Assembly: GCA_022600345.1 (NCBI GenBank)
Contig: JAHZKP010000020.1
Location: 1-40,292, forward strand
Origin: Alphaproteobacteria bacterium
GTDB taxonomy: Bacteria > Pseudomonadota > Alphaproteobacteria > Rhizobiales > Hyphomicrobiaceae
Direction of reading: 5' to 3'
Length of the DNA stretch: 40,292 nucleotides
Below, piece after piece: positions 8,676 through 16,375 of the stretch (its first letter is position 1; each line of letters starts with the position of its first letter). Under the pieces are notes generated by a model, which had not been told where the DNA came from, made no database searches, and worked only from the letters and a program-made list of their open reading frames with translations. The translations under genes and the position numbers were made by a program.

Positions 8676-9860
8676 ATGTTGTTGCACGAATTCCAAGCCA
8701 AGGAGATCCTGAAGAACTTTGGGATCAATTGTCCGATTGGTCAGGTGGCGGCAAGTCCGACGGAAGCTGAAAAAGTCGCCGAGCGGTTGGGTTGCCAGCG
8801 CTATGCGGTGAAGGGGCAGTTGCTGGTCAGCGACCGTCTTGAGCACGATGCGATCGGCTATGCGTCAAGTGCGGGCGGGGTCTTAGAGCAGGCCAGCCGG
8901 CTGATCGGGAAAACGCTTGACGTTGCCGGTGGGCGATTGCCTGAGCAGGTTGTGCATCAGGTGCTGGTCGAAGAATTCATCGAGGCGGCGCGCGAACTCT
9001 ACGTGGCGATCGCGCTCGACCGCGCCCGCGGCAAGGTGGTTTTGCTGGCCAGTGGGCAAGGTGGATCGGGGATCGAGGCCCGGGCGGCGGCAGATCCCGA
9101 CCTGATTAAGAGCTGTGACTTGAGGCTTGAGGAAAAGCGCGCGGTTGGCGATTTCAAGAGCATTGCCGAAGCCGTCAGCCCAGATCCCAAGCTGGTGATG
9201 TCGCTGGAGGATTTGTTTCGAAATCTGGCGGCAGCCTTGGTTGCAAGCGATGCCACGCTGATCGACATCAATCCGCTGGTTATAACGAAGGACGCGCAGT
9301 TGGTGGCGGTTGATGCGAAGATGACCGTTGACGACAACGCTTTTCATCGGCGGCCTGAACTGGCGGCCCTGAAACAGAAAAATGAACGCCTCGAGCAAGA
9401 TAAGAACGAACTCGAGGCGCAGCGCTATCAGATCAACTTCCTGGGGCTGGATGGAGACATCGGAGTTGCGGTCAATGGGGCGGGGTTGGCGCTTGCAACA
9501 CATGACATGATCGTCGACCTGGGCGGCGCGCCGTCAAATTTCATGGATATTCGCACGACGGCGTCCAGTCTTGATATTGCTCATGGCTTTGAGATGCTGC
9601 TGGAAAGCGACAAGACGGAAGCGATTTTGATCAATGTTCACGGCGGCGGTATGCAGCGGTGCGATACCATTGCCGAGGGGTTGGGTATCGCGCTGAGGCG
9701 TGTTCCCAAGAAACTGCCGATCGTCATCCGGATGGCTGGCAACAATGCGGATTTTGCGCGCACTGTTCTGAGGAATAACGGTGTCGAGTTCATTGACGCG
9801 CAAACGATGTATGAGGCTGCCGAACTGGCGGTGCAGCAAACCGTTCGGGAGGCGGCGTAA
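8676..9860 (+). CDS. ATP-grasp CoA ligase beta subunit (SucC/MtkA-like, divergent)
   Basis: A 394-residue protein of the succinyl-CoA synthetase / malate-CoA ligase beta family. It opens with LLHEFQAKEIL and keeps K46, the ATP-grasp acid cluster in LIDINPLV and VAVDAK, and NGAGLALAT. Several normally invariant stretches are changed. The GGRGKAGG loop after K46 is replaced by a different sequence at 50-61. The NFLDVGGGA loop reads NFMDIRTTA (288-296). The GTN of RLEGTN reads GNN (355-357). The usual reaction is carboxylate + CoA + ATP, but these changes make both substrate and nucleotide uncertain. GGGAGG at 8663-8668 supports the ATG at 8676. The gene overlaps the alpha subunit by one base and leads an operon with formate dehydrogenase. 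Confidence 0.85.
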   Translation: MLLHEFQAKEILKNFGINCPIGQVAASPTEAEKVAERLGCQRYAVKGQLLVSDRLEHDAIGYASSAGGVLEQASRLIGKTLDVAGGRLPEQVVHQVLVEEFIEAARELYVAIALDRARGKVVLLASGQGGSGIEARAAADPDLIKSCDLRLEEKRAVGDFKSIAEAVSPDPKLVMSLEDLFRNLAAALVASDATLIDINPLVITKDAQLVAVDAKMTVDDNAFHRRPELAALKQKNERLEQDKNELEAQRYQINFLGLDGDIGVAVNGAGLALATHDMIVDLGGAPSNFMDIRTTASSLDIAHGFEMLLESDKTEAILINVHGGGMQRCDTIAEGLGIALRRVPKKLPIVIRMAGNNADFARTVLRNNGVEFIDAQTMYEAAELAVQQTVREAA

Positions 9861-10732
9861 TGGCGATCCTGATTACTCCTGAGACAAAAGTTATCTGCCA
9901 GGGTATGACCGGGCGGGTGGCGACTTTCCATTGTGCGCGCATGCAATCGTATGGAACCAAGCTGGTGGGGGGTGTGACGCCGGGCAAGGGCGGCCGCAGG
10001 CACCTCGATCTTCCGGTATTCGAATCGGTCAGCGAGGCGAAGGAAGAGACAGGTGCGGATGCCAGCATTGTGTTCGTTCCGCCCGAGCATGCCGGGCGTG
10101 CGTTGATCGAGGGCATTGAGGCTGAACTGTCCCTGATCGTCTGCGTTACCGAGCGCGTTCCAGTTCTCGACATGGTGCGCGTGCGTCAGGCTCTGGAGGG
10201 ATCGAATAGCGTACTGGTGGGACCGAATTCGCAAGGGGTTCTGGCGCCGGGTGTCGGGCAATTGGGGGTGATGTCAACGGTGGACGCAAGGCCCGGACGT
10301 ATCGGAATTGCGTCGCGATCGGCATCGCTGACAAGTGAGATCGTGGCCCAGGTCAGCCGTGTGGGGCTTGGCCAGTCGACGACTGTGGGAGTGGGCGGCG
10401 ATCCGGTGCACGGAATTTCGTTGGCGGGATGCGTTGAACGCTTCATTGCGGACCCGGGAACCGACGGGATAATTATCGTCGGAGAGATTGGCGGTTTTGA
10501 AGAAGAAGAGGTGGCAGAATTGGTCAAGCGGTTGCAGCCCGACAAGCCGATCGTGGCGTTGGTTGCAGGACGCCATGCACCGCCCGAGCGCAGGATGGGT
10601 CATGCAGGGGCCTTGGCAACGGGTGGTATCGGTTCGGCGCAGGCCAAGATCGATGCGTTGAAATCAGCAGGGGCAATTATTGCGCCGCACGCAGGAAGCA
10701 TCGGGGACACGATGGTTGCGGCGCTGAATTAA
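9860..10732 (+). CDS. CoA ligase alpha subunit (SucD/MtkB-like, divergent)
   Basis: At 290 residues it has the normal length for the CoA-binding, phospho-histidine subunit. Conserved features are VGGVTPGKGG (36-45), the VGIGGDP-like VGVGGDPVHG (177-185), GEIGG (208-212) and the active-site His in MGHAGA (H248). Deviations are GPNSQG (121-126) where GPNCPG or GPNCAG is usual, and SRSASLTSE where SRSGTLTYE is usual. Both sit around the CoA and active-site pocket. The ATG overlaps the TAA of the beta-subunit gene by one base, so the two are translationally coupled. A formate dehydrogenase beta subunit begins 10 bases after its stop. It forms the enzyme with the preceding gene; the true substrate is not established. 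Confidence 0.85.
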   Translation: MAILITPETKVICQGMTGRVATFHCARMQSYGTKLVGGVTPGKGGRRHLDLPVFESVSEAKEETGADASIVFVPPEHAGRALIEGIEAELSLIVCVTERVPVLDMVRVRQALEGSNSVLVGPNSQGVLAPGVGQLGVMSTVDARPGRIGIASRSASLTSEIVAQVSRVGLGQSTTVGVGGDPVHGISLAGCVERFIADPGTDGIIIVGEIGGFEEEEVAELVKRLQPDKPIVALVAGRHAPPERRMGHAGALATGGIGSAQAKIDALKSAGAIIAPHAGSIGDTMVAALN

Positions 10733-10742
10733 AGGGACGGTG

Positions 10743-12470
10743 ATGAGCGACAAGACATTGAATGGCGGCGGCAGGAATGGTCGCGGCAGCGGCAGGGCGG
10801 CTGTTCATCCAGGCGCCGGGCGCAGGAAGGCGATTGCTTTTCCGAAGGGACGACTGCTCGATCCAGCAGAAGTCCAAGCGGTCCGCGAGCTTATCGGACC
10901 GCCGCCATATGATCGCTCAATGCTGATCGAATATCTGCACAAGATCCAGGGTTCTGAGGGCTGTTTGCCGGCTGGTCTATTGCACGGCCTGGCCGAATTA
11001 ATGCGAATCCCGATGGCCGAAGTCTACGAAGTGGCAACGTTTTACGCCCATTTCGATGTCGTGCCCGATGGTGCGGAGCGACCGGCAAAGACGACGATTC
11101 GTGTTTGTGAAAGCCTTTCGTGCATGATGGCGGGGGCGGAAGAATTGATTGCGGCGCTGCAGTCGGAAGACATGCAGGATGTGCGGGTCGTTCGCGCGCC
11201 GTGTGTGGGTTCGTGCCATACGGCGCCTGCCTGCCACGTCGGCCACCGCCATGTCGACCACGCGACGGTTTCGTTGGTCAAGGCGCTGGCACTGGAAGGT
11301 CATGTGCATCCTGAAATTCCAGCGTATCAGTCGATGGAAGATTATGTCGCTGCGGGCGGATACAAGATTTTGCGGGCCTGTCTGTCAGGTGAGATCAGCG
11401 TTGATGAAGTGATCAAGACGTTGTCGGATGGTGGCTTGAGGGGACTTGGGGGAGCGGGTTTTCCGACGGGCCGCAAATGGACATTCGTTCGCGCCGAGCG
11501 GGGCCCGAGGCTGATGGCTGTCAATGGCGACGAAGGTGAGCCTGGTACGTTCAAGGACCGCCACTACCTGGAAACAGCGCCGCATAAGTTCCTTGAGGGC
11601 ATGCTGATTGGTGCATGGGCGGTGGAGGCCGAAGAGGTCTTCATCTACATGCGCGATGAATACCCTGCCGTCATCAAGATCCTGCTGGATGAAATTCCCA
11701 AGCTTGAGGCTGCCGGGTTGGTTGGCAATACCAAGATTACCGTGCGGCGCGGGGCGGGTGCTTATATCTGCGGCGAAGAGAGCGCCATGATCGAGTCGAT
11801 CGAGGGTAAGCGCGGATTGCCGCGTCATCGTCCACCCTATGTTGCGCAGGTTGGCATCTTCGACAGGCCCACGCTCGTCAATAACGTCGAGACGCTCTAT
11901 TGGATACCTGAAATCCTGGACGAGGGGGCTGCGTGGTTTGCCGCGCAGGGCAAGGGCGACTCCAACGGCTTGCGGTCTTATTCGGTGTCGGGGCGGGTGA
12001 AAAAGCCCGGTGTGGCGCTGGTGCCGGCGGGTTCAACGATCAAGGATTTGATCGAACACTGTGGTGGCATGCTTGATGGACATACCTTCAAGGGATATCT
12101 GCCTGGTGGCGCGTCTGGCGGGATCTTGCCGGCATCGATGGATGATCTTCCGCTTGATTTCGGCCAACTTGAAAAATACGGCTGCTTTATTGGCAGTCAC
12201 GCGGTTGTCGTTTTGTCGGACAAGGACGACATGAAGGATGTGGCGCTGAATCTGATGAAGTTCTTCGAAGACGAGAGCTGCGGCCAATGTACGCCGTGCC
12301 GCAATGGTACTGAGAAGGCCGTCCAGTTGATGAGTCGGGAAAACTGGGATGGACCGTTGCTGGAGGATCTGGCGCAGGTGATGAGCGATGCTTCGATCTG
12401 CGGTCTGGGACAAGCTGCGGCCAATCCATTGATGAGCGTTTTCAAATATTTTCCCGACGACCTGAAGTAA
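10743..12470 (+). CDS. fdh1B: NAD-dependent formate dehydrogenase beta subunit (fused NuoE-NuoF, Fdh1B type)
   Basis: A 575-residue diaphorase subunit in which a NuoE-like and a NuoF-like module are fused, as in Methylorubrum extorquens Fdh1B. The NuoE part (about 45-190) carries a [2Fe-2S] set, C122-x4-C127 and C154-x3-C158. The NuoF part has the FMN/NADH-binding RGLGGAGFPTGRKW and GAGAYICGEESA, then the [4Fe-4S] set C513, C516, C519 and C553. It takes electrons from the alpha subunit and reduces NAD+ in the cytosol. I chose the ATG at 10743 over the adjacent GTG at 10740; GGGACGG lies upstream. It is preceded closely by the CoA ligase genes and followed after 96 bases by the catalytic subunit. 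Confidence 0.92.
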   Translation: MSDKTLNGGGRNGRGSGRAAVHPGAGRRKAIAFPKGRLLDPAEVQAVRELIGPPPYDRSMLIEYLHKIQGSEGCLPAGLLHGLAELMRIPMAEVYEVATFYAHFDVVPDGAERPAKTTIRVCESLSCMMAGAEELIAALQSEDMQDVRVVRAPCVGSCHTAPACHVGHRHVDHATVSLVKALALEGHVHPEIPAYQSMEDYVAAGGYKILRACLSGEISVDEVIKTLSDGGLRGLGGAGFPTGRKWTFVRAERGPRLMAVNGDEGEPGTFKDRHYLETAPHKFLEGMLIGAWAVEAEEVFIYMRDEYPAVIKILLDEIPKLEAAGLVGNTKITVRRGAGAYICGEESAMIESIEGKRGLPRHRPPYVAQVGIFDRPTLVNNVETLYWIPEILDEGAAWFAAQGKGDSNGLRSYSVSGRVKKPGVALVPAGSTIKDLIEHCGGMLDGHTFKGYLPGGASGGILPASMDDLPLDFGQLEKYGCFIGSHAVVVLSDKDDMKDVALNLMKFFEDESCGQCTPCRNGTEKAVQLMSRENWDGPLLEDLAQVMSDASICGLGQAAANPLMSVFKYFPDDLK

Positions 12471-12474
12471 GGGG

Positions 12475-12532
12475 TTGCGTGGTTCTCACTACTGCACGAG
12501 ACGCAAACAGGTCTCGAAGCGGTCACACGCAA
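12475..12532 (+). promoter_or_regulatory. Structured spacer between the formate dehydrogenase subunit genes
   Basis: The 96-base gap contains nested inverted repeats. An outer TTGCGTG (12475-12481) pairs with CACGCAA (12526-12532). An inner GAGAC (12498-12502) pairs with GTCTC (12511-12515) around an 8-base loop. In the transcript this could form a long stem-loop just ahead of the ribosome-binding site CGAGGG of the alpha subunit. A role in tuning subunit ratio or RNA stability is inference. Confidence 0.4.
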
Positions 12533-12566
12533 TCTCAAGAAACGACGGAAAAGCCGAGGGCTTTCA

Positions 12567-15353
12567 ATGACCCAGAAGATCAAATTCGAGCTCGATGGGA
12601 AAACAGTCGAGGCGGAGCCGGGCGAAACAATCTGGCAGGTGGCCAAGCGGCAGGGGGTTGAGATCCCGCACCTGTGCTGGTTGCCCGAGCCTGGTTATCG
12701 GGCCGACGGAAACTGCCGGGCCTGCATGGTCGAAGTCGACGGCGAGCGGGTTTTGACCGCTTCTTGCCAACGCAAGGCGGCTGAGGGGATGAAGGTGAAG
12801 TCGGCCAGCGAGCGGGCCATAAAGTCGCGTGAGATGGTGTTTGAGTTGCTGCTTGCCGATCAGCCTGCGCGCGCCGACAGCCATGATCCAAAGGCTGCGT
12901 TCTGGAGCTGGGTTGACGACATGGGTATTGCGGAAACGAGCCGCTATCCGCGTGCCGATCGCCCGGTGCCTGACAGCTCCCATTCTTCGATCGCGGTCAA
13001 CCTGGATTCCTGCATCAATTGCGGTTTGTGCGTTCGTGCGTGCCGCGAAGTTCAGCACAACGACGTGATCGGCATGGGGTATCGGGGTCACGGCGCGCGT
13101 CCGGTATTCGACTTCGATATCGGTATGGGCGTGTCGACGTGCGTTGCGTGTGGTGAGTGTGTGCAGGCCTGCCCGACGGGCGCGTTGATGGAGGCAAACC
13201 TTCTCGATGAGACTGGAACGCGCACGCAGTTCGAGGACAAAAGCGTCGATACGCTATGTCCATATTGCGGGGTCGGGTGCCAGACGCGCGTTCATGTCAA
13301 GGATGACAAGATCCTCTATGTCGATGGGCGCAACGGCCCGGCGAATGAGAACCGGCTTTGCGTCAAGGGCCGGTTCGGGTTCGATTACATCCACCATCCC
13401 GACCGGCTGACGAAGCCCTTGATCCGCCGCGAAGGCGTCGCCAAAGATGCCAACATGCAGTTGCGCAATGAGGATGTCGGGGAGGTTTTCAGGGAAGCCT
13501 CCTGGGAGGAAGCGCTCGATTTTGCTGCATCGGGCCTGAAAAAGATTGCTGATGCCAAGGGCGGTTCGGCGCTGGCTGGGTTTGGATCCGCTAAAGGATC
13601 GAACGAAGAAGCCTATCTGTTCCAGAAGTTTATCCGGCAGGGATTTGGCACCAATAACGTCGATCATTGCACGCGGCTTTGCCATGCGTCTTCAGTGGCC
13701 GCGCTTATGGAAGGTTTGAATTCGGGCGCTGTGACGGCTCCGTTCATGTCGGCAAAGGATTCCGACTGCATGATCGTTATCGGTGCGAGGCCGAACCAGA
13801 ACCATCCGGTTGCTGCAACCTACCTCAAGGATGCTGCAGCCAGAGGCGCCAAGCTGATCGTAATGGATCCGCGCGGTCATGGCGGCGGGCTGGGGCGATA
13901 TGCTTCACACTTTCTGCAATTCAAACCGGGCAATGACGTAGCCTTGTTGAATGCGATGCTCAACGTGATCATTGCCGAGGACATGGTGGATATCCAATAC
14001 GTCCAGGCGCACACCGAGGGTTATGAGGACCTGAAGAACCGCGTCAAGGACTTCTCGCCGGAAGCCATGGCGCCCGTATGTGGGATCGATGCCGATACGA
14101 TCCGCGAAGTGGCCAGGCTCTATGCGCGCTCGGAACGGTCGCTGATTTTCTGGGGCATGGGGATATCGCAGCACACGCACGGCACGGATAATTCGCGTTG
14201 CCTTATCGCGCTTGCGCTGGTGACCGGTCATATCGGGCGGCCTGGTACGGGGCTGCATCCACTGCGAGGGCAAAACAATGTGCAAGGGGCGTCCGATGCC
14301 GGGCTGATCCCGATGGTTTATCCCGATTACATCTCGGTCGAGGATCCTGCAACGCATGCTAAATTCGAGCGCTTGTGGGGACGTCCGCTGGACAGCAAGG
14401 CCGGTTTGACAGTCGTCGAGATCATGAAGGCGATTCATGCCGGGGATATCAACGGCATGTATATCATGGGTGAGAACCCGGCGATGTCGGACCCTGACGT
14501 GCAACATGCGCGAGAGGCGATTGCCGCGCTCGATCATCTGGTGGTGCAGGACCTGTTCGTGACCGAGACGGCGTGGCATGCGGACGTTATTTTGCCTTCT
14601 TCGGCGCATGCGGAAAAATGGGGAACGTTCACCAACACGAATCGTCAGGTTCAGCTCGCAAGGCCTGTCGTTCCTTTGCCCGGGCAGGCGCGTCAGGACT
14701 GGGAGTTGATTCAGGAATTGGCGAACCGGGTCGGACTGGAGTGGAGCTACAGCCAAGTCGGCGAGGTGTTTGCCGAGATGGCGTCGGTGATGCCCTCGCT
14801 TGACAATATCAGTTGGCAGCGGCTGCTGGATGAAGGTGTCGTGACCTATCCGTGCGACGATCCCGACAAGCCGGGCAACGAGATCATTTTCTCGACATCG
14901 TTTCCGACGAAATCGGGGCGCGCTAAGATCGTTCCTGCCGAGCTGTTGCCGCCTGATGAGCTGCCGGACGATGAGTATCCGATGGTGCTGACCACCGGAC
15001 GGCTTCTGGAGCATTGGCACACCGGATCAATGACGCGGCGGGCGAGCGGACTTGATGCGCTGGAGCCGGAAGCCGTTGTGAGCCTGCATCCGCGTGAGTT
15101 GGAGAAGCTCGGGGTCGTAGCTGGCGACTTTGTCGAGGTTGCAACCAGGCGTGGGGCGATAACGCTGAAGACGAGGGCGGAACGCGATGTGCCTGAGGGA
15201 ATGGTGTTTATTCCGTTCTGTTTTGCGGAGGCGTCTGCCAACCTGCTGACCAATCCGAAGCTTGATCCGAAGGGCAAAATCCCTGAGTTCAAATACTGCG
15301 CGGCAAAGGTTTCGGTTGCCCGGCAGGATGCCCATGTCGAGGCTGCCGAATAG
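12567..15353 (+). CDS. fdh1A: Formate dehydrogenase alpha subunit, Mo/W bis-MGD catalytic subunit (Fdh1A/FdsA-like)
   Basis: A 928-residue catalytic subunit oxidising formate to CO2. In order: a [2Fe-2S] domain (C37, C50, C53, C67); two ferredoxin-type clusters (C149/152/155/159 and C192/195/198/202); the molybdopterin-domain [4Fe-4S] set (C231, C234, C238, C265); then the bis-MGD domains. C372 in HCTRLCHAS is the expected metal ligand, so this is a Cys rather than a selenocysteine enzyme, with H373 beside it. Between C67 and C149 there is no cysteine, so the His-Cys3 cluster of NuoG-type proteins is absent. Whether the metal is Mo or W cannot be told. Its accessory sulfur carrier (FdhD/FdsC) and a small FdsD are not encoded here. 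Confidence 0.94.
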   Translation: MTQKIKFELDGKTVEAEPGETIWQVAKRQGVEIPHLCWLPEPGYRADGNCRACMVEVDGERVLTASCQRKAAEGMKVKSASERAIKSREMVFELLLADQPARADSHDPKAAFWSWVDDMGIAETSRYPRADRPVPDSSHSSIAVNLDSCINCGLCVRACREVQHNDVIGMGYRGHGARPVFDFDIGMGVSTCVACGECVQACPTGALMEANLLDETGTRTQFEDKSVDTLCPYCGVGCQTRVHVKDDKILYVDGRNGPANENRLCVKGRFGFDYIHHPDRLTKPLIRREGVAKDANMQLRNEDVGEVFREASWEEALDFAASGLKKIADAKGGSALAGFGSAKGSNEEAYLFQKFIRQGFGTNNVDHCTRLCHASSVAALMEGLNSGAVTAPFMSAKDSDCMIVIGARPNQNHPVAATYLKDAAARGAKLIVMDPRGHGGGLGRYASHFLQFKPGNDVALLNAMLNVIIAEDMVDIQYVQAHTEGYEDLKNRVKDFSPEAMAPVCGIDADTIREVARLYARSERSLIFWGMGISQHTHGTDNSRCLIALALVTGHIGRPGTGLHPLRGQNNVQGASDAGLIPMVYPDYISVEDPATHAKFERLWGRPLDSKAGLTVVEIMKAIHAGDINGMYIMGENPAMSDPDVQHAREAIAALDHLVVQDLFVTETAWHADVILPSSAHAEKWGTFTNTNRQVQLARPVVPLPGQARQDWELIQELANRVGLEWSYSQVGEVFAEMASVMPSLDNISWQRLLDEGVVTYPCDDPDKPGNEIIFSTSFPTKSGRAKIVPAELLPPDELPDDEYPMVLTTGRLLEHWHTGSMTRRASGLDALEPEAVVSLHPRELEKLGVVAGDFVEVATRRGAITLKTRAERDVPEGMVFIPFCFAEASANLLTNPKLDPKGKIPEFKYCAAKVSVARQDAHVEAAE

Positions 15354-15394
15354 GGCGCGATGGGTCGGGGCAAGGGCTGGCGGTGTGTTTCCGC

Positions 15395-16156
15395 TTACGG
15401 TGCGAGAAACAATGCAAAGGGTTCATCGACCGTTCGGCGTAGGGCAGATCTGTAATTGGTGAAGGCAGGATGACCTTCAGTGATGCGGCCGAAATGGACC
15501 TTTTTCGACTTCTCGATCGGGATTAACGCGATGGGTGTCGACACTGGTGTCAATTGCGCGCCGCGACCGGCCTGCAGCGTGGTCAGGATGCCATGCATTT
15601 CGCCGTTGATCAGAGGGCGGGATACGACAATCAGGCGAAACTGACCATGGCGGTTGGTGACCAGATAGATGTGCCCGGATTGGTGGGGAATTGACACCTG
15701 GCCCCATTGGGTGAAGGCGGCGTCCATGCGTTCTGCCTCGCGAAACCCCAGGCTGGACGTATCGCCATCCCATGAGATCTCGGTGCGATAGGCATAGACT
15801 GCGGGGTCGGAGCCGAACGAGGGCCGCAAGGTGAGGTAGGACCCCTCGATCCAGGTGACGGCGGGGCGGGCATATGAGCCCAAATGTTCAGGTGCCAGCG
15901 AAGTCATCGTTTCGACCACGGCTCTGGCGCTTTCGGGCTTGTCTCTGAGGCTGAGGCCCAGGGCTTCTTCAAGCCGCACGATGGTTGCGATGGTGAAGGG
16001 CCGGCGGCCCGACATTGCTTTTTCCAGCGTCGATAATGAGATCAGTGCGTCGTCGGCCAGTTGCTGCCGGGTAATGCGCCGCCGAGCGATCTCTTCGCGA
16101 AGCTTCATTGCGATTGAGAGACTGTCATCGTTGGAGACCTGGCGTTCGCTCGACAT
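15395..16156 (-). CDS. XRE-family helix-turn-helix regulator
   Basis: A 253-residue cytosolic protein. Residues about 15-65 form an XRE/Cro-type helix-turn-helix with the sequence TRQQLADDALISLSTLEKAM. The remaining 180 residues look like a ligand-sensing domain I do not recognise. The start at 16156 (MSSERQ) gives the compact form; the open frame continues upstream to 16438 with residues that do not look coding. It converges on fdh1A with a 41-base gap and is divergent from the VIT/VWA gene, so it may control that sortase locus, itself, or both. Confidence 0.8.
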   Translation of the reverse strand: MSSERQVSNDDSLSIAMKLREEIARRRITRQQLADDALISLSTLEKAMSGRRPFTIATIVRLEEALGLSLRDKPESARAVVETMTSLAPEHLGSYARPAVTWIEGSYLTLRPSFGSDPAVYAYRTEISWDGDTSSLGFREAERMDAAFTQWGQVSIPHQSGHIYLVTNRHGQFRLIVVSRPLINGEMHGILTTLQAGRGAQLTPVSTPIALIPIEKSKKVHFGRITEGHPAFTNYRSALRRTVDEPFALFLAP

Positions 16157-16195
16157 GGCAGTGACTCGCTGGTTTATGCGTTGGGCAGGAAAGGC

Positions 16196-16213
16196 GTGCG
16201 TACATTTCCGCAC
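16196..16213. promoter_or_regulatory. Small dyad in the XRE / VIT-VWA divergent promoter region
   Basis: GTGCG-TACATTTC-CGCAC lies 40 bases upstream of the XRE start and 160 bases upstream of the divergent gene. It is a possible autoregulatory operator. The arms are only 5 bases, so the assignment is weak. Confidence 0.3.
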
Positions 16214-16375
16214 ATTCAAGGCCGAGGCAAGGCCAATACGGCGGATCGTGACGTTTTGGTCCTCAAGTTGCCTGGAGATGACACTCGAACCCACTGAAAT
16301 ATAAGGGGAAGTTTGGTTTACCGCAGGCTCTGGTCCGCCTTTCTCACAGGGGGTGCGGGCTAGGGAGGGGCTTGT

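Noticed and set aside
13905-15020. 371-codon minus-strand frame inside fdh1A
   Set aside because: It lies wholly within a well-supported catalytic gene, has no family resemblance, and reflects the high GC content.
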